Shown here piece after piece: positions 1-7,886 of a stretch of DNA of 23,267 nt (its first letter is position 1; each line of letters begins with the position of its first letter). A program made the position numbers and the translations under genes. The notes beneath the pieces were generated by a model. It was given only the letters and a program-made list of their open reading frames with translations, made no database searches and was not told the DNA's origin. The stretch comes from Acidobacteriota bacterium (lineage in GTDB: Bacteria; Acidobacteriota; Terriglobia; UBA7540), in assembly GCA_003171295.1 (NCBI GenBank), contig PMYF01000651.1:9078-32344 (forward strand), written 5' to 3'.

Positions 1-528
1 CGTGGCCTCCGCCAACTGCTTCTCCAGAAATGTTTGGGTTGCCTGTGTGTCCGCCGCATTCATCTTGTCGTTGAATTCCACCGCACGTTCAGCCAGGTCG
101 TTGGCTAAGGCAGCGGCAAGCTTCGCATCAGGAAACTCGACGTCCACTTCCAGAAGGCGCGCGGACTTGGGGATTTGAACATCCAGGTAATTCCTTCGCC
201 GGAACCTGTCTACGGTCAGACTATACGGCGGCTGGTCCAGATGGAATTTGCTCAAGGACTGCTTGATGAGGTCGTCGTTGTCCACGAATGGAACAAAGGT
301 GGGCAGCATGGCCATCTGCTGCCACGCGGTATCTCTGGATTCCGCGCCGATTTTGGATGCTGAAACCAGAATATAGGTCGTGGCCCGGTAGACCTTGGGG
401 AGGAACAGGCTGACGACCAGGGCTGCCGTGGCACATGCTCCCCCCCCTTCCAGAATCCATGCCCATCGGCGTCGCAATACCCCAACCCTTTTGACCAGTT
501 GCTGGTCCGCATCATCGTCCACTATCAT
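1..528 (-). CDS. Wzz/GumC-type polysaccharide chain-length determinant, N-terminal part (cut by window edge)
   Basis: The reading frame starts at ATG 528 and stays open for 176 codons to the left edge, so the C-terminus lies outside the window. A basic stretch (VLRRRW, about residues 17-22) precedes one membrane segment at about residues 22-43. The PKVYRATTYILVS sequence that follows is the usual exit from TM1 into the periplasmic domain of the Wzz family. Later residues are alpha-helical and charged, as expected for the start of the coiled-coil region. Family members set the length of O-antigen, capsule or exopolysaccharide chains, and some are fused to a tyrosine kinase at the C-terminus, which cannot be seen here. 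The frame passes through an 8-G run near 440-447 without a shift. The upstream in-frame stop leaves 528 as the first normal start, but its ribosome-binding site is weak. It lies 97 bases downstream of the nucleotidyltransferase gene on the same strand. Confidence 0.8.
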   Translation of the reverse strand, partial: MIVDDDADQQLVKRVGVLRRRWAWILEGGGACATAALVVSLFLPKVYRATTYILVSASKIGAESRDTAWQQMAMLPTFVPFVDNDDLIKQSLSKFHLDQPPYSLTVDRFRRRNYLDVQIPKSARLLEVDVEFPDAKLAAALANDLAERAVEFNDKMNAADTQATQTFLEKQLAEAT

Positions 529-625
529 CGCTTTAACCCCTAGGGCATTTCAGCCCGACCTCACTGCTCTTTCCGATGGAAGGAAGTCCACGTAATCGCG
601 AGCGAAAGAATCTTGATATCAAACC

Positions 626-2119
626 TCATGGCCCAGTTTCGGGCGTAGAACAGGTTGTGGGCAGCGCGGTGAGGGATCGAGGTGCCGCCCCTCTACGCGC
701 GGTCCCTGTTAGCAGCACGCTTCGAGTACGGAGCCAGCGTGGATACTCCCTTACAAAACGCAGGTCGGAGGCTGCGTGGAACTTCAAACGGCGAGAAGCG
801 TGCAGACACTGTCTCCACACCTTCTTCAAAGATGAGGCACCGTCTTCGTACGTCGCGCCTGGGAGACGGGAAGGGAGACGGAACGGAAAGAGCCGACGTC
901 GTCGAATCCTCGCCCAGTCGGCAGGCTCTTCCAAGAATTCTCGGTGCAGGAAAAGGCTGTACTTGTCGCATTGGAAATTCTCGAGTGCCAAGTTCTTCCC
1001 GTAGTTCTCGACCCATCGGGTTAAGAGGGAAGAGAGCACTGGCGCCGTTTGTGCCTCGACCTGCGGTGGAATGCGTGCTCCAAACAGGCTGGAGGCCAGA
1101 TTGAATACCACACTGGTGATTTCCGGCAACCAGCGCAGCTTCGAAATCCGGTCGTTAAATCGTTCCCAGAAAGCCGCGTCAGAGAACCGTCGTTCCAGGA
1201 ACAGCGCGATTTCGAGGAAAGAGGATAACCGGCACCAATTGCGAAGGATGTGGCGAAATACGTGCAGGACCTGGAAAAGGAGGCCGTCCTCGTCGCTCAG
1301 CACCGCGAATTCCAGGCCCTGCCACCGCCGCCGCAAGGCGCGCTCCAACAGATCTTCCGGAAGATTGATCCTGATCCTTTCCTCAGCCCTGTCCCACAAA
1401 CCGTGGTGCAACTCCACGGGCCGGCTCAGGCACGCTGAGTAAAAGACCGCAGAGCCATTGGCGATTCGGAGCGAAGGCTGGGGTAAGTAGTAAACATCAG
1501 CCTGCCGATCTCGGGTATTCTTCCATCGGTACCCGACTTTTTGGAGAACTCGTGCAGCGAAATCACGGGATGCTGGCCGAATCAGGTAATCGAGGTCATA
1601 TTGCGCCCGTAAAGCGAGATCGGGGCAATAGTCTGGGAGCAGAGCGAATCCCTTCAAGACAGCATGCTCTATCCCGGCCCCCGCAAGGAGCCTGTTTAAG
1701 TTTTGGAACTCCTCGCTGATTGCCGCAACACGAACTCGGTTTTCTGCATCGCGCCTGTCCAGGTGTGCCCGTAAGGCGGGCGGCAGGGTTTCAAGAGAGT
1801 CCATCGCTCGGAACTTCTCCCGCAAGTAGAGGGCTAGCCCGCTGAGGTCAAGCCACGTCAACGGTCCCTTCCCTTCCCGCACATCAAGGGATTGCCAAAA
1901 GGCGGTGTCGGCGAGATGCGGCTTCGACACATGCAACGCACTCAAGATCGATCGCGCCAATCGACTATCCACAACCGATCCTCCGTCTTGCGGTGGATGT
2001 TTGAAAAGCCTGTGAGGAAGCGCCCCGCATACGCACTCCCCCGCGTTCCTCGACGGAGCCTCTTTCCAACCCCGCAGATCCAACCTCAAATAGCCCATCA
2101 GGCCTGCTTTCTTACGCAC
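626..2119 (-). CDS. Uncharacterised nucleotidyltransferase-family protein (NTP_transf_5-like)
   Basis: A 497-residue cytoplasmic protein with no signal peptide or clear membrane segment. Residues about 150-182 hold the pattern of the uncharacterised nucleotidyltransferase family: HAVLKG (K156, G157), then an ALRAQYDLDYLI segment in which D175 and D177 form the metal-binding DxD. VELHHGLWD follows at about 235-243. The family often sits in polysaccharide and capsule loci, where it is thought to move a nucleotidyl group onto a sugar or protein, but its substrate is not known. The start used is GTG at 2119. ATG at 2098 (residue 8) is an alternative, and neither has a strong Shine-Dalgarno. The C-terminal third is Arg/Leu-rich and not recognisable, and the last 40 or so residues have a low-complexity look. 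It lies between the histidine kinase (109 bases upstream) and the Wzz gene. Confidence 0.72.
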   Translation of the reverse strand: MRKKAGLMGYLRLDLRGWKEAPSRNAGECVCGALPHRLFKHPPQDGGSVVDSRLARSILSALHVSKPHLADTAFWQSLDVREGKGPLTWLDLSGLALYLREKFRAMDSLETLPPALRAHLDRRDAENRVRVAAISEEFQNLNRLLAGAGIEHAVLKGFALLPDYCPDLALRAQYDLDYLIRPASRDFAARVLQKVGYRWKNTRDRQADVYYLPQPSLRIANGSAVFYSACLSRPVELHHGLWDRAEERIRINLPEDLLERALRRRWQGLEFAVLSDEDGLLFQVLHVFRHILRNWCRLSSFLEIALFLERRFSDAAFWERFNDRISKLRWLPEITSVVFNLASSLFGARIPPQVEAQTAPVLSSLLTRWVENYGKNLALENFQCDKYSLFLHREFLEEPADWARIRRRRLFPFRLPSRLPGATYEDGASSLKKVWRQCLHASRRLKFHAASDLRFVREYPRWLRTRSVLLTGTARRGAAPRSLTALPTTCSTPETGP

Positions 2120-2228
2120 CCGACGCTAACATGGCGAAGAGACGGGGTGTGTCAGGCTCCTGTGGTGGATTTGTAATTTTTTCAGTTCGCGGGCGAGGTG
2201 CCCGGCTGGGAGAGCGGATAATTCGGGA

Positions 2229-3980
2229 TCAGGAATCGGAGGGCCGGATGAGGGGTGCCGTGGGCAGGCTCACCTTGAAGGTTGTGCCATCCCGGCCCGT
2301 GGCTTCAACCTTGATATCGCCGTCGTGATCTCTGACGATTTTTTGAACCACCGCGAGCCCCAGGCCTGTTCCCCCCTCCTTACCGCATGTCACGAAGGGC
2401 TGAAAGACGTCAGCGCGGATGGAGTCTGGGATTCCGGGGCCGTTGTCCGTCACCGAAATATCCACATGATTGTTCATGCCCCGGGCGATGATCTGGACGC
2501 TTCCTGACTCCGCTGGGGCAGCTTCGCAGGCATTTTGCAGGAGGTTGTGAAAAGCACGGTCGAGCTTCTTGAAATCGAACCATCCCTGCGTCGACCCTTC
2601 GTGCACCAGCGTGATCTGAATTCCTTTGAACTCCGGGCGCAACTGGACCGAGGTGAGGGTGCGTTGCAGGATCTCCACGACATCTCCGTATACCGGGTGA
2701 AGAGCTTCCTGAGATTTTGAGAACTCAAGCAGCGAAGAAATCAGTTCTGCCATCTCGTTCACAGATGAACGGATTTCGGCATAAAGGGATTTCCTCTGGT
2801 CGTCCTCGAGATCGCTCTCGCTCTGGAACTCCGCGTAAGCGAGGATCGTCGTCAGTGGGTGCCGCAGATCGTGCGAGACGGTGCTCGCCATCCGCCCGAT
2901 GGTGGCTAACCGCTCCGCCTGCAGAAGGTCTTGTTGACTCTTGTGAAGTGTCCGCCTCATCCTGTCGAATGCACTGGTGAGTTCCGCTACTTCGTCACTG
3001 CCTCGGATCATCAACGGAAACGCAAAATCCCCTTTTTCCAGGGCGTAAACGCCGGCGACGAGTTTGGAGAGCGGCCGCGTAAAGGTATGCGAAATAAGGA
3101 AAATCAGCCAACCCCCTACGAGTATTGCGACCAGCCCAACACCGACCAGCAAACGGTTCAGATTCCGCAAAAACAAAGTCGCGGCGTCATAGGATTTCAG
3201 AACGGTCAAGGTCACGGGCCGGCTGCCACTGGGGGCCAACTCCGGGGAAGTCCCAAGAAAGACCTCACCCCCCAATTGGATCTCCTCCGAATTCAGTGAT
3301 CCTTGACGGGGCATCAGACTCTGATGACCTGCCAACTCTTGCTGCTGCTTCGGCAGGAGTGTGCTGACGACGATATCATTGCCGTAACGGAATGCCACTT
3401 GGCTGGAAGCCATGCGGGCCACAACCTCGGCCAAGTGGCGGTCGACCTCGAAACCCAACGCGAGTACGCCGAGAACAGTATTGTTCCGGGGGGATCCGAA
3501 ATAAATCGGCTGAAGGAAAACCTCATAGAGGTGGTTTCCTCCATACCACCACTCACGGTTCCGGTCCTTCTGCATCATTTGAGACAATGAGGTCTCGGCG
3601 GCAACTCGGTCGTAACCGGCAGCCGCAGTGTGAAGAGCCATCACTTTCCCGGTGGGATCAGCGAGCACGAAAAGGTCGCTCCCCACCAACTGCCACAGAT
3701 CGGTAGATGCATCCTGAATGGTGGGAGCGTCCCGGGTGGTCATGAGTGCTCTTAAGTTCGGAAGGTTCGCCAGCAGGCCTGCCGATTCAGCCAGCCCCTT
3801 CCGCCTTTGCAACTCGAACTGCTGGAAGGTAACCACGGAATTGTGGAGCGCCTCGTAGATTTCACGTCGCGCCTGCATTCTCAAGTAATTCTGGACAATG
3901 AACAGAACCGTGCAGGTGAGCACTGTGGTCGTGAAGATGAGGGAGAGGAGAAACTTGGTTCGCAGCCGAATCTTGACCAT
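2229..3980 (-). CDS. Membrane sensor histidine kinase (Cache-like sensor, HAMP, HisKA, HATPase)
   Basis: A 583-residue sensor kinase. TM1 spans about residues 9-31 and TM2 about 276-298. The roughly 240-residue extracytoplasmic domain between them resembles a Cache-type sensor (LFVLADPTGKVMALHT, then VLGVLALGFEVDRHLAEVV). A HAMP segment follows TM2 (TRPLSKLVAGVYALEKGDF). The H box is VSHDLRHPLT with phospho-acceptor H370. The ATPase domain shows the N box (LLQNACEAA, N483), the G1 box DNGPGIP (about 512-518) and the G2 box GGTGLGL (about 536-542). All catalytic elements are intact, so an active kinase is expected. The ligand is unknown. It lies 72 bases downstream of the response regulator gene and should phosphorylate it. 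The same-strand polysaccharide genes downstream are candidate targets. Confidence 0.93.
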   Translation of the reverse strand: MVKIRLRTKFLLSLIFTTTVLTCTVLFIVQNYLRMQARREIYEALHNSVVTFQQFELQRRKGLAESAGLLANLPNLRALMTTRDAPTIQDASTDLWQLVGSDLFVLADPTGKVMALHTAAAGYDRVAAETSLSQMMQKDRNREWWYGGNHLYEVFLQPIYFGSPRNNTVLGVLALGFEVDRHLAEVVARMASSQVAFRYGNDIVVSTLLPKQQQELAGHQSLMPRQGSLNSEEIQLGGEVFLGTSPELAPSGSRPVTLTVLKSYDAATLFLRNLNRLLVGVGLVAILVGGWLIFLISHTFTRPLSKLVAGVYALEKGDFAFPLMIRGSDEVAELTSAFDRMRRTLHKSQQDLLQAERLATIGRMASTVSHDLRHPLTTILAYAEFQSESDLEDDQRKSLYAEIRSSVNEMAELISSLLEFSKSQEALHPVYGDVVEILQRTLTSVQLRPEFKGIQITLVHEGSTQGWFDFKKLDRAFHNLLQNACEAAPAESGSVQIIARGMNNHVDISVTDNGPGIPDSIRADVFQPFVTCGKEGGTGLGLAVVQKIVRDHDGDIKVEATGRDGTTFKVSLPTAPLIRPSDS

Positions 3981-4052
3981 CGCCCAAGTACCTTCCCAGC
4001 GCCGCGCCAGACCATTGAGGCTACGACCGGCGCAGTGATGGAACCGGCACTC

Positions 4053-4730
4053 TCAGGGCACGAACTTGTAGCCGGCCCCGTGGACCGTCTTGAAGTGCAT
4101 TGGATCCATGGGATCCTTTTCGAGTTTCTGCCGGAGCTTCACGATATGGTTATCCACAGTGCGAGTGGACGGATAACAATTGTATCCCCAAACCTCGTTC
4201 AATAGCTCATCTCGAGATACTACGCGTCCGGGATTCCCAATGAAGTGCTTCAGGACTTTGAATTCCTGCGCTGTGAAATGAACCGGCTCGCCGCCCCGGG
4301 TCAATTCCATCTTGGTAAAGTCGACTGCGATATCATCGAAAGCATACTGGTCAACCACTTTGGTACCGCGGGCCCGGCGAAAAACGGCATGCACACGAGC
4401 GATCAACTCCTTGGGGCTGAAAGGCTTCGTGACGTAATCATCCGCCCCCAGCTCAAGCAGTAAGACTTTGTCGACTTCGTCAGCCGAGGCGCTCAGTATA
4501 ATGATGGGCAGGTTCGGCGCTTCCTTCTTGATGGCGCGGCAAACCTCACGCCCGTGAACTTTGGGGAGATTCAGGTCAAGAACCACCAGCGCCGGAGGCG
4601 TGGCCCGGAACACTTCCAGTCCAGCCGCACCGTCGGAGGCGAAGTCCAGCGCATACCCTTCCGCTTCAAATACGCGTGTAAGGGGCTTATACAACTTCCG
4701 GTCGTCCTCGATGATCAGGATTCTTTCCAT
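4053..4730 (-). CDS. OmpR/PhoB-family response regulator
   Basis: A 225-residue protein with a receiver domain (about 1-120) and a winged-helix DNA-binding domain (about 130-225). The acidic pocket is E8-D9-D10, the phospho-acceptor is D52 (VVLDLNLP) and the conserved lysine is K102 (TKPF). The switch residue is S80 where Thr is more common. The C-terminal half carries HFTAQEFKVL, SRDELLNEVWG, TRTVDNHIVKLRQKLE and the terminal GAGYKFVP, all typical of the OmpR/PhoB group. The start at 4730 is chosen because an AGGAG motif sits 5 bases upstream of the ATG. An in-frame upstream extension reaching 4829 has no comparable site and would add residues before the receiver fold. It is the first gene of the minus-strand unit and is followed by its likely partner kinase. 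Confidence 0.93.
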   Translation of the reverse strand: MERILIIEDDRKLYKPLTRVFEAEGYALDFASDGAAGLEVFRATPPALVVLDLNLPKVHGREVCRAIKKEAPNLPIIILSASADEVDKVLLLELGADDYVTKPFSPKELIARVHAVFRRARGTKVVDQYAFDDIAVDFTKMELTRGGEPVHFTAQEFKVLKHFIGNPGRVVSRDELLNEVWGYNCYPSTRTVDNHIVKLRQKLEKDPMDPMHFKTVHGAGYKFVP

Positions 4731-4735
4731 AAAAG

Positions 4736-4740
4736 CTCCT
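4736..4740 (-). promoter_or_regulatory. Shine-Dalgarno deciding the response regulator start
   Basis: On the minus strand AGGAG is followed by CTTTT and then ATG at 4730. This is the best ribosome-binding site near the gene, and it supports the shorter protein that starts at the first residue of the receiver fold. Confidence 0.7.
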
Positions 4741-4925
4741 GCATCGCGAGGGGACATGGAACTCGTCGTACCTGCCGGGGTCGCTTCACCCGCCACTCCG
4801 ACCAGCCCCCACTCGCTCTTGACCAACACCCTGACTCCCCAAAGACTAACACAACCTTTACAATCTCACTACACCTGCCTGACTTCTACCCTGTTCAGTT
4901 GTGATACCTCTTCTCAGGTATGAGA

Positions 4926-4933
4926 GGGAGGAG
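4926..4933 (+). promoter_or_regulatory. Shine-Dalgarno for the cytochrome-barrel gene
   Basis: GGGAGGAG lies 7 bases before the ATG at 4941. It overlaps codons of the longer frame that starts at ATG 4920, so it favours 4941 as the true start. Confidence 0.65.
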
Positions 4934-4940
4934 AACAGGC

Positions 4941-6422
4941 ATGCGAAGACACTATTCACCCATCGACTTTCCAGACCCCTGCTCGAGAACATCAGATTTC
5001 CTTCGGTATCCGGGGGGGATTTGGGTTGCGGCAGTCTCTATCACTTGTCTGCTGGCACTGGTGCTTCAACCCAGCAAAACTCAGGCAGCCACGGGTTCGT
5101 CGCCCGACGGGGTCGCGAGTATGGCTACCCCAGGGACCCCCTCTCCGCTAGCGGAGATGCTGGGCGTCCGTTTCATCGAGGGATCAACCTCCGCGGTCCT
5201 TATTGAGCGTGGCGGGAAAACGTACGTGGTTGATCTGATGGCTCAAACTATCCGCGAAGGCGATCTGCACAGGGTGGGATACACAGAATCCCGACAGAGC
5301 CTGGTATCGCCTCAGTCCTCCGCAAGGGACCCCGAGCTGGGAGCCAAAGTCTTCGCCGACAAATGCTCGGCTTGTCACGGAGCTGACGCTAGGGGCAACG
5401 CCCGGGCCGGGACACCCGATTTTACAAACCCCAGGGTTCAGGCAACTCTTACCGACGCGGGAACGATCAAGACCATACGCGAGGGGAAAAAGGGGACGCC
5501 CATGCCCGCCTGGAGTGGGAAGCTTTCGGAAGCAGAGATCTCTGCGGTTGCATCCTTTGTGCGGTCTCTGGGACCGCAGAAGACAACTCCGGCGAACCCT
5601 TCCGCCTCGGGGGAGAAACAAAACGCGAACGTGTACGAGCCGGCGGACGACTACCTTTATAGTTTGCCCACGGGCCGCCGGGTTGACCGGCACGGTTTCT
5701 ATTTCAATTTCACCCACCGATTCGCATATAACCCTGCTTTCACCGGACCAAGCATAGGCAACACCCTGTTCGGACTTGACGGATACTCTGTTTCTTCGTT
5801 TGGTCTGCGATTCGGAGTCACGGATAAGCTTTCGGTCAGCGCCTACCGGTCCCCGAGCGTCATCGGGAGGCCGATCGAGCTCATGGCCGCTTATCACCTC
5901 TGGGACGAGCATGACGGAAATCCCCTAAACGCATCATTTCGTATTTCGGTGGACGGGCAGGGCGACTTCTCCAGGAATTTCACTACCAATTTTGAAGGAG
6001 TGTTTTCGCGCAGCCTTAGGCGGCGCGCCCAACTCTACCTGGTCCCGACGGTCTCGATGCAGAATCGCATGCTGATTTCAAAACCCGGTGCGCTGTCCGC
6101 TCCGCCGCCAGGCCTGCCAGGCGTGAACTCGTTTTCGTTGGGATTTGGGGGGGCACTGGACATCCGGCCTAGTGTGGCGCTGGTTGCCGAGGTTATTCCC
6201 ACTCTCGTCAATGGGCCGGAGCTTGGAATTCACCGTCCGGCTTACTCCTTTGGCATCCAGAAACGGGTCCACCACCACGCCTTCACGCTGGGATTCTCAA
6301 ACAGTCCGGGAACCGTCGTCTCCCAACGGGCCGGAACCCGCGCCACATTTGTGGGTGACCCTTCGGCAGACACACCGAGTGGACTCTTCATCGGGTTCGA
6401 TCTGATGCGTCAGATCTATTGA
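4941..6422 (+). CDS. Exported monoheme cytochrome c fused to an outer-membrane beta-barrel (DUF5777-like)
   Basis: A 493-residue protein with two parts. A long N-terminal signal segment has its hydrophobic core at about residues 28-42 and a likely cut near QAA/TG (50/51). A small beta-rich stretch follows (SAVLIERGGKTYVVDLM, about 84-100). Residues about 131-212 form a c-type cytochrome: heme motif CSACH (C142, C145, H146) and a probable axial Met at M188 in GTPMPAW. A Pro/Ser-rich linker leads to residues about 252-493, which have the alternating pattern of a beta-barrel. This part contains FNFTHRFAYNP, LFGLDGYS and FGLRFGVTDKLSV, which resemble the DUF5777 barrel family, and it ends in an aromatic beta-signal (FDLMRQIY). 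Heme attachment would occur in the periplasm, with the barrel in the outer membrane. A role in electron transfer across or at the outer membrane is inference. The O-antigen ligase gene begins 6 bases after its stop, so the two are probably co-transcribed. Confidence 0.85.
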   Translation: MRRHYSPIDFPDPCSRTSDFLRYPGGIWVAAVSITCLLALVLQPSKTQAATGSSPDGVASMATPGTPSPLAEMLGVRFIEGSTSAVLIERGGKTYVVDLMAQTIREGDLHRVGYTESRQSLVSPQSSARDPELGAKVFADKCSACHGADARGNARAGTPDFTNPRVQATLTDAGTIKTIREGKKGTPMPAWSGKLSEAEISAVASFVRSLGPQKTTPANPSASGEKQNANVYEPADDYLYSLPTGRRVDRHGFYFNFTHRFAYNPAFTGPSIGNTLFGLDGYSVSSFGLRFGVTDKLSVSAYRSPSVIGRPIELMAAYHLWDEHDGNPLNASFRISVDGQGDFSRNFTTNFEGVFSRSLRRRAQLYLVPTVSMQNRMLISKPGALSAPPPGLPGVNSFSLGFGGALDIRPSVALVAEVIPTLVNGPELGIHRPAYSFGIQKRVHHHAFTLGFSNSPGTVVSQRAGTRATFVGDPSADTPSGLFIGFDLMRQIY

Positions 6423-6428
6423 ATTCCT

Positions 6429-7727
6429 ATGTCTGGAGAACTCCTGCTTAATGAACCCGCCACCGCCAGTGCTGGATTCCTGGGGGCGCTCCCTCGGTCC
6501 TGGAGAGGCCTGATCCACTCCCCCCTGGATCGGACGGCGTTGCTCCTGGCCCTTTGGTCGGTTCCGATTTCCATTGCAGTGGCGGAATCCTTTTTGGCCA
6601 TCGCCGTCCTGGCCCGCATGGTGAGTCTGGCTCGTGGCGAGGGCCGCATTGCTTTACCACGGTGTTTCTGGTTCTGGCTGGCTTGGGCAGGTTTGGAAAT
6701 TCTGGTGTGGGCTTTTTCGCCACAACCGGGCCGGGGCTGGGACGAGATTCGCCATTTGTTCTTGTTGGCGGCTCTTTTCCTGGTCCTGCCGACTCTCGGC
6801 CAAGCCGCGGACCAGCGGCTCGCCTGGGAGGGAATTTTCCTGACCTCGACTCTCAGTTCCGTGTTCTTGGTCGGAGATTTTGTCTCCCGCCTCTTCTATT
6901 ACCGGCGCGAAATCAGTGCAGGCGGAGACGTTGCCCTCTATTTGCGGTCGGGGGGATTGCTTAACCATTGGATGGTTTACGGCACAGTGGAAGTTCTTGT
7001 GGTTGCGGGCTTGATCAGCTTTTGGTCGGCTTATCCCGAAGAGCGCCGTCGAGCCTGGCCCGTCGTGGCCATCAACGGAATAGCTGTGTTCTTGAGTCTA
7101 ACCCGAATGCTATGGGTCACCTCCCTGTTACTTCTAGGAATCAGTGGGGCCCGCCGGCGCTCGAAGTGGAACTGGGCCCTTCCGCTGCTGCCGCTGAGCT
7201 TATACGTTCTCGGACCCACCGTCGTGCGCCTGCGAGTGAGGCAATCTATCACGCCCTCCTACTACTCGAATGCCGAACGGCTGGAAATGCTGCGCGTCGC
7301 CTGGAAGATGGTGCGAGCCCACCCTCTCACTGGGGTCGGCCCCGGCCGGGTCGCTCAGCTTTACATGAGTTACCTCTCACCCCACGACCCCGTTCCAGCC
7401 TGGCACGGCCACCTCCATAACACTCTTGCGCAGATCGCTGCCCAATTCGGGATTCCCGTAACCCTGGCCGCATTGCTGTTCGTTGCTGTCCTCTTTCATG
7501 ATTTAGTGAATGCTTCCCGAGCGGTCCAAGACCAAGACGAGCGCTTCATTGTGCGGGCGGCAATTCTCAGTCTGGTAGGCTATACTGTCGCAAGCCTTTT
7601 TGAATACACTTACGGTCATTCCCTCGGCCTCATTCTGCTGGCCTTTGCCGTGCTTCCACCCCTTCTGCCCGCACCCAGAAGCGTCAAAGCAAAAGATCGG
7701 GCGCCCGGTGACAATCTTTTTGCATGA
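6429..7727 (+). CDS. O-antigen ligase / polymerase family membrane protein (WaaL/Wzy-like)
   Basis: A 432-residue polytopic inner-membrane protein with about ten hydrophobic segments. Family signatures are visible: FLSLTRMLWV (about 221-230), RLEMLRVAWKMVRAHPLTGVGPG in the large periplasmic loop (R284 to G306), and WHGHLHNTLAQ (about 325-335), whose His residues match the catalytic region of the Wzy_C/O-antigen ligase family. Such proteins join or polymerise undecaprenyl-linked glycans at the periplasmic face, or attach them to lipid A or another acceptor. Ligase and polymerase cannot be told apart from sequence alone. The start follows the upstream stop by 6 bases without a clear Shine-Dalgarno, so translation may be coupled. 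It supports the view that the following radical SAM block belongs to a glycan or glycolipid locus. Confidence 0.85.
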   Translation: MSGELLLNEPATASAGFLGALPRSWRGLIHSPLDRTALLLALWSVPISIAVAESFLAIAVLARMVSLARGEGRIALPRCFWFWLAWAGLEILVWAFSPQPGRGWDEIRHLFLLAALFLVLPTLGQAADQRLAWEGIFLTSTLSSVFLVGDFVSRLFYYRREISAGGDVALYLRSGGLLNHWMVYGTVEVLVVAGLISFWSAYPEERRRAWPVVAINGIAVFLSLTRMLWVTSLLLLGISGARRRSKWNWALPLLPLSLYVLGPTVVRLRVRQSITPSYYSNAERLEMLRVAWKMVRAHPLTGVGPGRVAQLYMSYLSPHDPVPAWHGHLHNTLAQIAAQFGIPVTLAALLFVAVLFHDLVNASRAVQDQDERFIVRAAILSLVGYTVASLFEYTYGHSLGLILLAFAVLPPLLPAPRSVKAKDRAPGDNLFA

Positions 7728-7815
7728 ATGGGACTGAATCGTGACACGCGCCGCGGGGTCGCCTGGCTATTCTAGTGAAGACCTATTCGAGCTTTGGTCA
7801 GACCGCAGGCACACC

Positions 7816-7865
7816 GGGTTTGTCGCCATCGCCAAACCCCAGCCTGACCTCGGGCAGCTCAGGCT
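7816..7865 (+). promoter_or_regulatory. Two adjacent hairpins in the leader of the first radical SAM gene
   Basis: The 159-base gap before the gene at 7887 holds two neat stem-loops. One is GGGTTTG (7816-7822) with CAAACCC (7833-7839), 7 bp. The other is AGCCTGA (7841-7847) with TCAGGCT (7859-7865), 7 bp. No T-run follows either, so they do not look like an intrinsic terminator. GGAGG at 7869-7873 and the start codon come just after the second stem. They may be a leader structure or an attenuator. I do not see the conserved core of a cobalamin riboswitch. Confidence 0.4.
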
Positions 7866-7886
7866 GACGGAGGGGACAATTCATTT

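Larger units (their letters stand above)
4731..4940. other. Divergent intergenic region (promoters expected, not resolved)
   Basis: The 210 bases between the response regulator (minus) and the cytochrome-barrel gene (plus) must hold the promoters for both directions unless transcription enters from elsewhere. I see no convincing -35/-10 pair. A small inverted repeat, ATACCT/AGGTAT with a 6-base loop at 4904-4921, sits just upstream of the plus-strand ribosome-binding site and could be an operator or a leader hairpin. Short frames in the region look like chance. Confidence 0.4.

Noticed and set aside
430..450. Possible frameshift at the 8-G run in the Wzz-type gene
   Set aside because: Translating by hand, the frame from ATG 528 passes through the run and continues directly into the membrane segment and the periplasmic start, so no shift is needed.
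4819..4847. TTGACC with a possible -10 as a plus-strand promoter
   Set aside because: At 17-base spacing the -10 would be AAGACT, a poor match, so it is too weak to call.
5184..5912. Long minus-strand open frame opposite the cytochrome-barrel gene
   Set aside because: It lies antisense to a clear cytochrome/barrel frame, has no family resemblance, and such frames are common opposite GC-rich genes.
7728..7886. Cobalamin riboswitch before the B12-type radical SAM genes
   Set aside because: Stems are present, but I could not find the conserved B12-box core, so only a generic structured leader is claimed.
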